Shown here one piece after another: positions 1 to 10,690 of a DNA stretch of 64,000 bases. The position numbers and the translations under genes were made by a program. Within the stretch, counting starts at the first letter, position 1; each line of letters opens with the position of its first letter. The stretch is taken from contig JBHGNT010000009.1 in the NCBI GenBank assembly GCA_043228905.1, positions 1,984,001 through 2,048,000 on the forward strand, given 5' to 3'. The notes below the pieces were generated by a model. That model did no database searches, was not told the origin of the DNA, and saw nothing but the letters and a program-made list of their open reading frames with translations. The DNA is from Azolla caroliniana (taxonomy: Eukaryota > Polypodiophyta).

Positions 1-254
1 AACTTGTACACCCACTTGTTTCGAAGTGCCCGTTTTCCTTTCAGCAACTCCACAAATTCATACGTATGGTTCTCATGCAGGGAATCCATCTCATCCTGCA
101 TGGCACTTAACCATTTGTGGTTGTGGGTGTCATCCTTCGCTTCTTCGAAGCTTTCCGGCTCCCCCTCATCGGTCAGCAGAACATGCTCTGCATCCGGAAA
201 TCTCTGGGGCACCCTTCTCTCTTTGAGGGGATATCTCCGTCTTCGGGCTTCGGT
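1..254 (-). pseudogene. copia reverse transcriptase, N-terminal piece
   Basis: On the minus strand the translation gives the linker and start of a copia reverse transcriptase: YPLKERRVPQRFPDAEHVL, then LTDEGEPESFEEA, then WLSAMQDEMDSLHENHTYE and LRNKWVYK at the window edge. This block normally follows the integrase frame. Here it is cut from it by the insertion at about 255-600. The catalytic palm is outside the window. Confidence 0.85.
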
Positions 255-600
255 AACTATCACGGTATGGCAAGACTTGAACCCATGACCTTATGCTACA
301 TGGGTCGAGCTCTTACCATTAGACTATGAATTGTAATTTGTAGGATATTATTTTCATTTATGCTTTATCATAGAAAATTGATGTATATTCCAGATCTCTC
401 TAGAACATTCTAGAAGCTTCAGGATTATTCCTAAAAACACTATAGAAGGAGGCACGAGGCATTGTTTTGAACCAAATTGGTTCAACACCAGTCTTAAGCC
501 TCTTAGCCGATTTGTACTTATCTTTCATATAATATAAGAGCTGCTGTCATCATCCTATCTCTCTCTCTCCTCTTCTCACTTCCTCTCTCTCGGGAATCTT
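255..600. mobile_element. LTR-like insertion with a tRNA-like segment
   Basis: Sequence foreign to the copia frame lies between its integrase and reverse transcriptase. Read on the minus strand it has a CT-rich stretch, paired TCTAGAA motifs, and near 263-330 a tRNA-like segment. That segment has an A-box-like TAGTCTAATGGTAAGAG and a B-box-like GGTTCAAGTC. Related arrangements occur at 54.2 kb and 63.4-63.6 kb. It could be a solo LTR or a SINE; the exact ends and a target duplication were not resolved. Confidence 0.5.
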
Positions 601-3065
601 ACGCAGTCCCATCCTCTTAGTACTAATAGTACTACTCTTCTTAGTACTAATTCCATCTCTGCTTTAGTACTATTCTTGACAGTAACCGGCTCTTCCATTT
701 GCTCTTCATCTGAATCCGATTCGGGGTCTTGGCCGGTTCCGGTTTCAACTTCCTCCACTTCTTCTTCAGCCTGTTCGGTATCCTCACCGTAACCGGCTAG
801 TCGTTCGAGTGCTAACCGGTCTCTTGCCGGTTGGGTCTGCTCATCGTAGAGTCGATCCTTACCGGTCGACTCGGAGTTCATTATCTTCTTCTCCGACTCC
901 CAGTCGGCGAGCGTCTTGTCCTCCATGAAGATAATATCTTGACTCCGGAATACCTTCTTGTCGACTAGGTCCCACACTCGGTAGCTGAACTCGTCGTCAC
1001 CGTAACCGAGGAATATGCATGGCCGGGTCTTTGGATATAACTTTCCTCTCCGGTCCTTAGCTACATGCACGTACGCGAGACACCCGAACACCTTCAGATG
1101 CCGGTAGGATACTTCCTTACCGGTCCATACTCTTTGTGGTGTGTCTCCGTCCAAGGGTACTGAGGGTGATCTATTTATCACATCTGCCACCGTCGACAAT
1201 GCCTCAGCCCAAAACTTCTTGGGTAGTTTTGCATGTGCTAGCATACTCCGGACCCTCTCCATTATGGTCCGGTTCATCCTCTCGGCCAGTCCGTTTAGTT
1301 CCGGCGTCTTCGGCACGGTAAATTCGAGTCGGATTCCCTTCGAGCGGCAGTACTCCTCGAACTGCCCCCGGTATTCTCCTCCGTTATCTGCTCGAACCGC
1401 CTTCAGCTTCCGGCCGGTTTCTCTTTCCACTCTCGCGTGGAGCTCTTTGAAGATGGATAGCACCTGATCCTTCGTCTTCAACGGCGTGGCCCACAGCTTC
1501 CGGCTGTGGTCATCTATGAACGTCACGAAGTACTGCGCTCCGGCATGTGACTTCGTGTCTACTTGACACACATCCGTATGCACCAACTCCAGTGGTGCAT
1601 CACGTCTCATCGATGGCCTTGGTCGAAAGGAGGTCCGGTTTTGCTTACCGGCCAGACAATCAGTGCACTTCTCCAAGTGCACGTTCTTCACTGGAATGAG
1701 GTTGTCGTCTGCAAGCCTCTTCATCCCCTTCTCGCTCATATGACAGAGCCTCTTGTGCCACAGCTCACCAGCAGTGTCGGATGCCACGTTCACTTCTTCC
1801 GGACATAACCGGGCATTCATCAGGTACAGTGTGTTGACCTTCTGGGCCCGAGCCACAATCAGGCTCCCTTTGCTGAACTTCATGACATCGTTCCGGATGC
1901 TACCCGTGTAGCCTTCATCATCTAGCCGACCGGCTGATATCAGGTTCAGACGAACCTCCGGAACGTGTCGGACATCCTTCAGCAGCAACTTGCATCCGGT
2001 TGGTGTTGTCAGCCACATGTCTCCTATGCCGACAATTCGGCATGTACCTTCATTCCCCATCCGGACACAGCCGTGATCACCGGCTGAGTAGAATGAGAAG
2101 CATTTCCGGTCCGGGGTGAGGTGGAACGACGCTCCGGAGTCTACCACCCAGGTCATCTCGTCGCCGGCAAGGTTTATCTCACTCTCGTCGGTGATGAGCA
2201 TCAACTCTTCTTCACTTGCCGCGATTGCCGTCGTCCCCTTCCGGTCCGTTCCCCTCCGGTCTTTACCGTTCCGGTCCGGTATCCGCTTCGAATCGGTACC
2301 GTCGGTTTCCTTGTCCTTTCGAAAATGCCGACAGTTCTTATGGAAGTGTCCCGGCTTGCCGCAATAGAAGCAAGTAGGTCTCCCCCTTGACTTTGACCGT
2401 GTCCCCAACTTTTCCCGGTTCTGGGGACTACGGTTTCTTTGTCTTCCGCGTTCCGATTCGGTAAGGAGCGCTTTGGAGTCAGAGCTCGTATCTTTATCTT
2501 TCCGACGCACCTCCTCATCTAGCAACCTCGACTTTACTCTTGCTAGGGATAATCGTTTCCCTTCCGGCCCAGCGTTGCCCAAGGTGACAACCAACGTCTC
2601 CCAGCTATCCGGGAGGGAACCGAGCAGGAGTAGCGCTAGTACCTCGTCGGCGAGAGGTACTTCCAATGATGTTGCCTGGTGTATCAGCCCCTGGAAGGCA
2701 TTCATGTGCTCCGCCATGCTAGAGCCATCTTGGTACCGGAGTCTTACTAGCTTCCGGAATACCGAAACCTGATTAACTGCATTTTTGTTTTGAAACATTA
2801 TGTCGATCTTCTCCCAGAGCTCATGAGCCTTGCTCTCTTCATTGAAGTTGTTGTACAGGCTCATGTCGATGAAGCACCGTATGTACGCCGTTGTCTTCAT
2901 GTGCATCACCTCCCATATCGCGGCGTCGATTTTGTCCGGTCTCTTGTCCCCGAACTGAACCAGCAGCCAGAGGTCTTTAACCACGAGCATGTCCCTCATC
3001 TTCAACTTCCACACTGAATAGTTGGAGCCGGTGAGCTTGAACATGCCTCCCAACAAATCGTCCAT
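576..3065 (-). CDS. copia gag-protease-integrase polyprotein (3'-interrupted)
   Basis: A long open frame starting at the methionine of MDDLLGGMFKLTGSNY, just after the primer-binding site; the frame extends further upstream only through the primer site and LTR. Visible domains in order are a UBN2-type gag, a CCHC zinc knuckle (CFYCGKPGHFHKNC), the aspartic protease site (WVVDSGASFHL), a GAG-pre-integrase block (LWHKRLCHMSEKG), and an integrase core with HTDVC, FIDDHSRKLW, DNGGEY and the ELNGLAERMN block. The integrase triad is present. The frame then runs into an insertion near position 600, so the last residues are not copia protein. Reverse transcriptase resumes at position 254. No internal stop occurs over about 800 codons, which suggests a young element. 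Confidence 0.9.
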   Translation of the reverse strand: MDDLLGGMFKLTGSNYSVWKLKMRDMLVVKDLWLLVQFGDKRPDKIDAAIWEVMHMKTTAYIRCFIDMSLYNNFNEESKAHELWEKIDIMFQNKNAVNQVSVFRKLVRLRYQDGSSMAEHMNAFQGLIHQATSLEVPLADEVLALLLLGSLPDSWETLVVTLGNAGPEGKRLSLARVKSRLLDEEVRRKDKDTSSDSKALLTESERGRQRNRSPQNREKLGTRSKSRGRPTCFYCGKPGHFHKNCRHFRKDKETDGTDSKRIPDRNGKDRRGTDRKGTTAIAASEEELMLITDESEINLAGDEMTWVVDSGASFHLTPDRKCFSFYSAGDHGCVRMGNEGTCRIVGIGDMWLTTPTGCKLLLKDVRHVPEVRLNLISAGRLDDEGYTGSIRNDVMKFSKGSLIVARAQKVNTLYLMNARLCPEEVNVASDTAGELWHKRLCHMSEKGMKRLADDNLIPVKNVHLEKCTDCLAGKQNRTSFRPRPSMRRDAPLELVHTDVCQVDTKSHAGAQYFVTFIDDHSRKLWATPLKTKDQVLSIFKELHARVERETGRKLKAVRADNGGEYRGQFEEYCRSKGIRLEFTVPKTPELNGLAERMNRTIMERVRSMLAHAKLPKKFWAEALSTVADVINRSPSVPLDGDTPQRVWTGKEVSYRHLKVFGCLAYVHVAKDRRGKLYPKTRPCIFLGYGDDEFSYRVWDLVDKKVFRSQDIIFMEDKTLADWESEKKIMNSESTGKDRLYDEQTQPARDRLALERLAGYGEDTEQAEEEVEEVETGTGQDPESDSDEEQMEEPVTVKNSTKAEMELVLRRVVLLVLRGWDCVRFPRERK

Positions 3066-3080
3066 TTTCTGTGTCGTTTT

Positions 3081-3092
3081 GCTCTGATACCA
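3081..3092 (-). promoter_or_regulatory. primer-binding site (initiator Met-tRNA)
   Basis: The minus strand reads TGGTATCAGAGC, the usual plant copia primer-binding site complementary to the 3' end of initiator methionine tRNA. It lies just inside the LTR and 16 bases before the gag start codon. Confidence 0.9.
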
Positions 3093-3094
3093 CT

Positions 3095-3724
3095 TGATAA
3101 GAACTGCACGCTCCGTATACGCAACGCTCGGCCACAACCGAGCTTAGGATCATACACAGAAAAGAAACGGGAGATAAATGCACGACACAGAAACGAGAAG
3201 AGTACACAGGATGTTTACGTGGAAAAAACCACGGCAGCCCACAGGCTGCAAACTATCACTATGTTAGAATGTACAACAGTGAGTTCACGAAGGCAACGAC
3301 CTCGTGCTCACGATCTTCGCCACAGGCGGCGGTTTCAACAGAGGCAACGACCTCGTTCTCACTCTCTCTCTCTCTCTCTGTACACAGTTCCACTAAAAGT
3401 TTGCCCTAAGTCATATTTATACTAATATTACTTTTCGGCTATTTACAAATATAGCCATGATGGACTCTCAGAAACATATTTACAAATATGTCTCTTCATC
3501 CAGTGAGCACTCCTCATCAGGTCTGCACCATCCGGCTCTTTGTAGCCGGGTACTCTTCATCTGGTTCTCACCGGGCCTGCACCATCCGGCTCTCCGTAGC
3601 CGGGTACTCCTCATCCGGTTCTCACCGGGTCTGCACCATCCGGCTCTCTGAAGCCGGGTACTCCTCATCCGGTTCCGGGCACTGTTCTTCTCCCTTCCCA
3701 TCCGGAGGGACCTTTCTTCCAACA
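3095..3724 (-). repeat. copia 5' LTR
   Basis: On the minus strand this segment starts TGTTGGAAG and ends TTCTTATCA, the TG...CA form of an LTR. It lies two bases from the primer-binding site. It carries three copies of a 54-bp repeat in its outer part and a minus-strand TATAAATA-like sequence near 3,412-3,425. The second LTR is outside the window, so the boundaries come from the ends and the primer site, not from an LTR pair. Confidence 0.75.
3523..3684. repeat. 54-bp tandem repeat, 3 units, in the copia LTR
   Basis: Three near-identical 54-bp units begin at 3,523, 3,577 and 3,631, each opening with CTGCACCATCCGGCTCT and containing AGCCGGGTACTC. They lie in the LTR upstream of the likely transcription start, where enhancer-like repeats are common in LTRs. 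That role is inferred. Confidence 0.8.
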
Positions 3725-6118
3725 TGTTTACCTAGCCATAAGATCCTCACTATTTTGTGGATACTTGTGGTTCATATGTATTGCCATGTCATTTTAATAT
3801 TGATCCACTACATTTTATGAAAACAAAAAAAAGAGAACATTGGATTTGAAAGTGATTCTCACACTTGCAAACGTGTTCATGCAAAATATGCTTTGTTGTT
3901 TAGTTTTGTCACTAACCCATCTCTAATCATTGTTGCAAGTGCTTGCGGCTTCTTTTATATGGTTGTTTTTTGGACGTATTTATCATTCGAATGCAATACA
4001 CACATACCATTTGTTTGGTGGAGATGAGAATAAAAGGGGAATCATAGAATACATTCTCTTTTGATCCTCAATCTTTTAATTTGGTGATGTCTACTTGATA
4101 TATTTCCTATTGATATATTGTTACATATCTTCATCTATTGTGGACTTGTCCCCATACATTTCTTGCGACAAGTTACCTAAGGCCTACCATTATAATTCCT
4201 TGCTCGTCAATTCTAAAGGTTCCTCTAGGTTTTTGGCTTTTTAGCTATGAACCTTCAACCCTTAGTCGTCTTTCTTACATGAATCTAATCCTAGGCACTA
4301 TGGAAAGGTTGGATTATTCTCAATCATCATATTTTTTGCAATCACTTTCTTATTCATATCAAGTTATTCAGTTTTCTCTCGTGTAATTGCACTAAGGTTT
4401 GTATGTCTCCCATGAATTTGATGTTTACATATTTGCTTTCATTTTATCTTATTTGTCATCAATATTTGTATTGAATTGTCACCCCACTTTGAGGTTTCCT
4501 AGGACAAACTTCCACGAATTGGAAACATAGTGTCTGTCTTATGTGAACAAAAGTATATTAATAAGAATAACTAAATTATAAATGTGTTTAGATAAATTTG
4601 GAACAATTTTCATTCGTGTCACATTTCTTTCATTTTTCTACATATAGCATACAGTCATATAATATATTATCAAAATTATATTTAATAGGTATAAGTTATA
4701 ACCATAGGGACCACTTGTAAAGGCTAATTACAATGGTTTAATGTTAGGGTAAGTGAGTATGGTTGCATCTTGAGAAATGTCACCTACAATTTATATAACC
4801 AAACCAGTTCTTTAGTAAGTGGTTTGATGTTAGGGTAACTGAGCATCCTTACATCTCGAGAAATATAACCTACAATTTGTATAAGCAAACCAATTCTTTA
4901 GTAAGGACCAATGAATATGTAAAACACTCCTTGACAATTTCAAGGAAAACGTCTTCCTTAGGTAATCTTTCAACTTTAGATTATACTTTTGTCAGTTTGT
5001 GGTGATAGTGTTGCGCAAATGTGGATAAATGATATGTGCATTAGTCTCCTTTGTGTACAGCTATATTTTATATGAATATAATTTTAAATGACCAATGTAC
5101 AATTTATAAGCTTGCATTGAATATCTTTACATATCTAAATTCATGCTTTTACCCCACATGTAGTTGTTGGGTGTTTGTGTGATGCATGTGGATGATTACA
5201 CATATCCATGTTCATATTTTTACACAATGATATGCTAAACAATAGATTGAAGTATTTTTTGACACCTACCACGCAACTCCAAATCCTCTTTAACTATTCA
5301 AATGATATTCCAATAATCTAGTTGTGGACCACATTTCAAGAAAAAGTAGAAAGAACATGAAAGCAAAGTCTTGAATGATTATGCATGAAATTGAGTAGCC
5401 CTAACTATCATAGACCAATGCATAGACCATTCATTATGATTAGATAGTATTTAGATGATCTAAAATTGAATAAGTAGAAAATTAAAATGTTTAAACATTG
5501 TTATTATCAATTGTGACTTTTGAAATACTTTTGTATGAGAGAAAACATTGTTATATCAATTGTGACAAATCTCTAACACCAAATCAACGTACAAATCCAT
5601 GGCATGATGTTAATTGAATGTTTTACATCGTTTTAACTTGATATTAACGACATGTCTTTCTTGGATTGAATCCAAATACATGTCATGATTTTACAAACTT
5701 TGATTTGAGAACAAATTGATTTATGGTGCTAACTTTTGAATGGGAAACACATAAGTCTAAATAAATTATTATGTTCTTATCAACTAAGTCTATGTCAATT
5801 AAGTTGATGTGACATCATATTATATTAGAATAGTTAATCTTTAACTCATATATTGAGCATGATATTTTTTACATCCAAATCTTTACATTATGGCTTTGAT
5901 TATGACTTCTTTCTATATATTTCATATCTAGAATTAGTTTCCATTGATGTGTTTTTTGTTTTATTGTAAAGATCTCGAGTTGAATGATGGCATGATTATG
6001 TGCATATCATTGGCTCATTTAGTACAAGGCCTCAATCTTTTGATTTGTACTCATGAGTCATAACGTCGTCACGTGTGCAAGATAGAAGACAATAGGGTAG
6101 TTTGCGAACAAATTTATC
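3725..6118. other. AT-rich spacer without a recognisable gene
   Basis: No coding frame with a recognisable domain was found on either strand. An 86-bp imperfect tandem duplication lies near 4,735-4,905. The segment probably includes the 3' flank and terminator of the MYB-CC gene that ends at 6,119. Confidence 0.6.
4735..4905. repeat. tandem duplication, about 86 bp x 2
   Basis: Two adjacent copies share GATGTTAGGGTAA/AATGTTAGGGTAA, then GAGAAAT...ACCTACAATTT and TTCTTTAGTAAG. They differ at several positions, so the duplication is not recent. No function is suggested. Confidence 0.75.
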
Positions 6119-8640
6119 TCACCACATTGGATATGACATGGTGTCATAAGCGTTAGTTGAAAACATGTCCCAACCATCTATAGTTCTTGAGAGTGAATGA
6201 GAGTTTACTTCTTCAGCAAATTCCTTTGTGTTCGTATTAGTGATATGGTCATTCATAAAAACATCACCAATTAATGAGCATGATTCAAGATGAGCACCTT
6301 GCACATGGTCTCTTTGCGATTTTGCCGCATCCCAATTCGGGTCTTGATTAATGAGATTATCTGACATTGGATATTGAAGAAGGTCATGATTGTGTGTGGC
6401 ATCCTCTACAACAACTCCTTGGATCATGTCAATAATATTACCAATTGGTTCGGTGGTCGTCTTAGGAATGACAAAAGGGAATGATGAAGTGAGACAAAAT
6501 GTGCTTGCTTTTGGTGTACTTGTGTTTGGTTGCAAGTCTACACACCCATTTTTAGCTTCATCAATCAAACCTTGAGATTGTGAAGCTAGTTCCTTAGCAT
6601 TCTCAAGAATCAATTGCAAATATCGACCTTGTGCCTCCATATGCATATGCAACCGCCTCTTGGCTTGTAACTATTAAACATAATAGAGGGGAAACATTTG
6701 GTGTAACTAAAACATAGTGTTGGAAACATCAAAGTAAATTTTACCTCTATTTGTTCTTGTAGCTTTTTTTGGACCTCCATTTGGTGTTGCAAAGCGTCTA
6801 TTATTTCAATAGATCTACAAATGTGTTCACATTAATAACATAGATCATGATGGGTTTATTACATGCATAAGAAAAATTATATGACGTCTTGTTTACACTT
6901 TTATGAAAAGTGAGATTTACTAGTGACATCAAACTATAGAATCCTCATATGCAGGGAAATGTCACATAGTGTGTACACAGATATCCTTAGTGTATCACAT
7001 TTTTTACTCACTCTTTTTGAACATTTGAGGTTGGCAAAACCGTTGGTAATGGTGGTTCATCTGAAAAGTAACAAAATTGTCACTACAAGAAACTAATTGC
7101 CAAAGGTTGGAATGGGTTAGAAGAACTTAGAACTTACATTCTCTGCATCCATTAATTGCAATGGCATCTCGTTGAGGTTGCTTTCCAAGTCTATATTTCT
7201 ATGACACCACATCTCAAATTCAGTATGAAATGTATGAACAATGAGATTCAAGTTCCACTATATATAATTAAATGTTGATCCCAAACTCTAAATTAGTATA
7301 TTTTACAACAAAAGGTACCTGTAAATGGCTTTTTAAATGATATAGAGTCAATCCTTTTACATTCATGACCTTCAACAAGGACTTTGGAGTTGCTTCTATG
7401 AACAAAAGTTTAGTGTTCTACATTAGAAGAATGTTTTGACAAAAAAACTATAGATGTTACACAATTTAAAAAGAAAATTAAATGGTAAATGTAGTCCTTT
7501 TATATGTATTGCCCATTGAGACATGATGAAATCCTATTCAATATCATGTAACCTTTAAGGCATGCGTATATGTACATATATGACCCTTTCAACATTGCCT
7601 ACATGTAGGCAAGTATGAGAATTAACACTTACATCTCTTAAATAAGGGATTAAACCCATCCAAATATTTCATAAAATGCACATGATTTTGGAGTGTATGA
7701 AGCCTATAGAAACTAAATCAAAGTCTGTAATCATTAGAGAAAGACTATACAAGGTGGCTTATGCATAAATCGAGGATTTAGCCTCTGACCGAGTTCAAGA
7801 ATGTAAGACTATCTACACATCCTTTCAAACCTACTACTTAATGTAAGTAGGTACCTATAGCTATAAACTAGTGCCCTTCATCACCGGCCAGTACGAGCTG
7901 CATCCTGTGGTCTACACGAAGGGAGAGTGGGAGGTCAAAGGGAGGATGGGATGTTACAAGTGAGTAGGAAACAACCAATGTGGAGGTTGGTGGTTCTACC
8001 CCTCGTAGGCAGTTGATAATCGCTCCAAACTAATGGGAAAGTAGCTTCTTTTTGGGAAATAAAACAAAGTTTGTAATTGACTCTTCTATCATTCAAAGAA
8101 GATGACATTGATGTAATCGTCACAAATGTTGTATTCTCGTTGTCTTGCTTGCTTGGATAGTTGAGTGGTGATATAAGTCAATAGTTATTTGATCACTAGA
8201 TGTCACATGTTATTATCTAATTCATCTTCCTTGGACTTAATTGTATGGAAATCATAAATGTACTCCTATATTTTACCAACATGAGGAAACTTGCACCATA
8301 ATTATTGTGGCATTATATGAATGCATGTTTTATGCACTTATTAATTGCAATTGCATATAATACGAAACAAATGGATTAGTAAAAGCAAACATAACTTACT
8401 ATCGGGACCACCTAGTTGTGTTATTGCATCTACAAATCTATCATGGAGTTCCGGAGTCCATCGGAGACGAGGCTTTGGATCTGTAGAGGCCGTTATACAA
8501 AGATCACCTCCTAGAATATTTGTACATGGTGATGAGGCATGTTTTTTATTTTGATTTTCAATATTGTTGCTTGGGCATCCATCTAATGGCATTCCCATGG
8601 AAAAGTTTTCATGATGATGTTCGTGCATCTGGCAATGCAT
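6119..8640 (-). CDS. MYB-CC (GARP) transcription factor, PHR1-like
   Basis: Six exons were assembled on the minus strand from splice signals: 8640-8400, 7395-7319, 7198-7138, 7060-7012, 6814-6745, 6670-6119. They join in frame to 349 residues. Exons 1-3 encode a single-repeat GARP/MYB DNA-binding domain at about residues 56-116 ([13 protein letters not shown], then [17 protein letters not shown]). Exons 5-6 encode the MYB-CC coiled coil at about 143-200 ([12 protein letters not shown], then [17 protein letters not shown]). A stop codon lies in frame just before the chosen ATG. PHR1/PHL proteins of this family bind GNATATNC sites as dimers and control phosphate-starvation and other responses in the nucleus; the target here is unknown. 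The gene has no stops or frameshifts and is the only plausible intact host gene. Intron 1 (about 1 kb) contains a dispersed repeat at 7,745-7,990. Confidence 0.9.
7745..7990. repeat. dispersed repeat, copy A (in MYB-CC intron 1)
   Basis: About 245 bp similar to 10,462-10,690. Shared blocks include GACT-TACAAGG-GGCTTA, AGTAGGTACCTA/AAGTACCTACA, TAGTGCCCT, and GGTTGGTGGTTCTACC/GGTTGGTAGTTCCACC. It may be a SINE or the 3' part of a LINE. No terminal structure was defined. Confidence 0.6.
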
Positions 8641-9901
8641 TGATTAAGACTTGTTAAGTCACTAAATATCACTAGTATTCAAAAGTTAGTTGGATGGTAG
8701 TTATAAATAGCCATAATTCTTTATTTTGGATCATACAATAGATTTCACAATTAAGTGGTTTACATAACGAACAAGCATAAACTTATGATGAAATAAACTT
8801 AATTGGAAAATTAGAACTTTGCTATCAAAAGACCCCTTATGTTTGTGCAAATCAGTAGACTTGTAGAAGTTCTTGCTAATAAGGTTGAGTTAATGTGAAT
8901 AATATCAAAAGTCCCTTTCAATTGAGACTTCACAGGTAAAACTTGGTAAAAATAATGTAAAACATCGGATGAAAAATCTATTTAAAGCATTTAAAATTAC
9001 TTTTTGAAGCAACAATTAACACATGAGCTTAAGATACACATTAACTTTATCCACATCAATTAGAAAACAACAAAGCTATGACCTTGCTAAGGGCTTTTGT
9101 GGAATTTTATTGGGCAACGATGTTGTGTAAAATCTTGACGAAGCTTGAAGAAGCCGTATGTTTACTCCATTTAAATCATGTGATTGTCTCTCAAGAAGGT
9201 GGCATAATGAATGTATTGATTGTGATATTCAATACACATACCACCACTCCATTAATTACTGTAAATCATATCAAAATCTTTACCCTTGTGCCACCAAAAA
9301 ACTTTGCTCTCTTATTTGCCCTTGCCCAATTGTGTCCTCTAAATGGATGAAAGGGAGATAATTATCATAACTACTGAATGGTTTTATGCAGCTTTATTAA
9401 CACAATAAAAAACATTCGTTAAAACTCAATCCTAAATGATTGAGTCAATGGCTTCTTTACAACACAAAAGCAAAACAATTGTTGGACTTGGGCCCCTTTG
9501 AAAGTTCAACCATTTGTGCCAAACATTGGATGGTTAGCTTTTTCTAACAAGTTTGTCTCCAAGGACCACTCAAAAGAATTAGAAGGATAATGATATTATT
9601 GAAAATGACATTTGTGTCATGCATGCGTGCACCCTTCCTTGTGTAACACTCCCTCATATACGCCTACCACATATCCATCAAATGTCTACAATGTAGCCAA
9701 CTCGTCAAATTCTCTCTACAATTTTATATTGTTTGTTTGGTTCCCCATCAAAACCCATATTAAACAAACGGAGGAAATTCTCTACCTTAAGTGTCATGTC
9801 ATCTTTATATATTATGTTTTTTGTGACATCACCTAACATCAAAACCTACAAAAGATTCAATTTCAACCACCTATAGTAATCTCCTGTTTTGTAGGTATGT
9901 T

Positions 9902-10109
9902 CCCATTATAGTTTGACATTTAAACATATGTTCATGATTATCTGCACTTCAATGTATTTATCATATATTAGAAGGGTAACACGAATTGACGCTAACGGTT
10001 AGAATCCCATGATAGTTTGACATTTAAACATATGTTCATGATTATGTGCACTTCAATGTATTTATCATATATTAGAAGGGTAACACAAATTGACGCCAAC
10101 AGTTATAAT
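9902..10109. repeat. tandem duplication, 104 bp x 2
   Basis: Units 9,902-10,005 and 10,006-10,109 share TAGTTTGACATTTAAACATA and TATTAGAAGGGTAACAC with only a few differences. The duplication is recent and in non-coding sequence. Confidence 0.9.
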
Positions 10110-10461
10110 TTAGAAAAGGGGCTCATTACCAAAAGGTACATCTTTTATGTATAGCCTTAGGGCATTTCTTAATACTAATGCAGTATCGTTTTTTGAAAAA
10201 ACAAGTGTCTTAGAGAAAGAGACGGCCTAGGGCACTATAGCCTAATTAGTTAGAAGTTAGGAGGGATGATAACCCAAGTTCCCAAATTCTAATCAAAAGT
10301 TGACTACAATGGTTGGTGTCAAAACTTAAAAGGTTTTTCTCTACATTGGATTTCAACTAAGTAAAAAAAAAAGAGGGCTATTGCTAGGGATTTTTATTAT
10401 TTTTATTATTTTTTCCAAAATGGAGCTACTTTCCCATTACTTAAGTAAGATTATTACAAAG

Positions 10462-10690
10462 AGACTGTACAAGGAGGCTTAAGCATAGATCGGGGAATCC
10501 CCCTCCGATCAAGTTCTAGAAATTGAGACTAGTTATATCGCCTTTCGGAGGGACTACTTAGTTTAAGTACCTACAACTAAAATAGTGCCCTGTAGTGATG
10601 GCTAGTACGAGACAACTCTTGGGGTCGACAATAGAGTGAGGGTGGTAAGTGAGCCGAAAACAGCCAGCGTGGGGTTGGTAGTTCCACCTC
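10462..10690. repeat. dispersed repeat, copy B
   Basis: This copy matches the repeat in MYB-CC intron 1 in the same orientation, with shared blocks in the same order. Copy B follows a T-rich tract at about 10,390-10,415. Confidence 0.6.

Larger units (their letters stand above)
1..3724 (-). mobile_element. Ty1/copia LTR retrotransposon, 5' part
   Basis: A copia element read on the minus strand. Its 5' LTR (3,095-3,724), a primer-binding site, and a gag-protease-integrase reading frame are present. The reverse transcriptase begins at the window edge, so the 3' half lies outside. The order gag, protease, integrase, reverse transcriptase is diagnostic of copia. An insertion of about 350 bp (roughly 255-600) separates integrase from reverse transcriptase. 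GC content is much higher than in the flanks, which fits a fairly young or GC-rich element. Confidence 0.92.

Noticed and set aside
9078-9350. 90-residue hydrophobic open frame as a small membrane protein
   Set aside because: It has no family resemblance or neighbouring exons, and its composition is like the AT-rich spacer around it.
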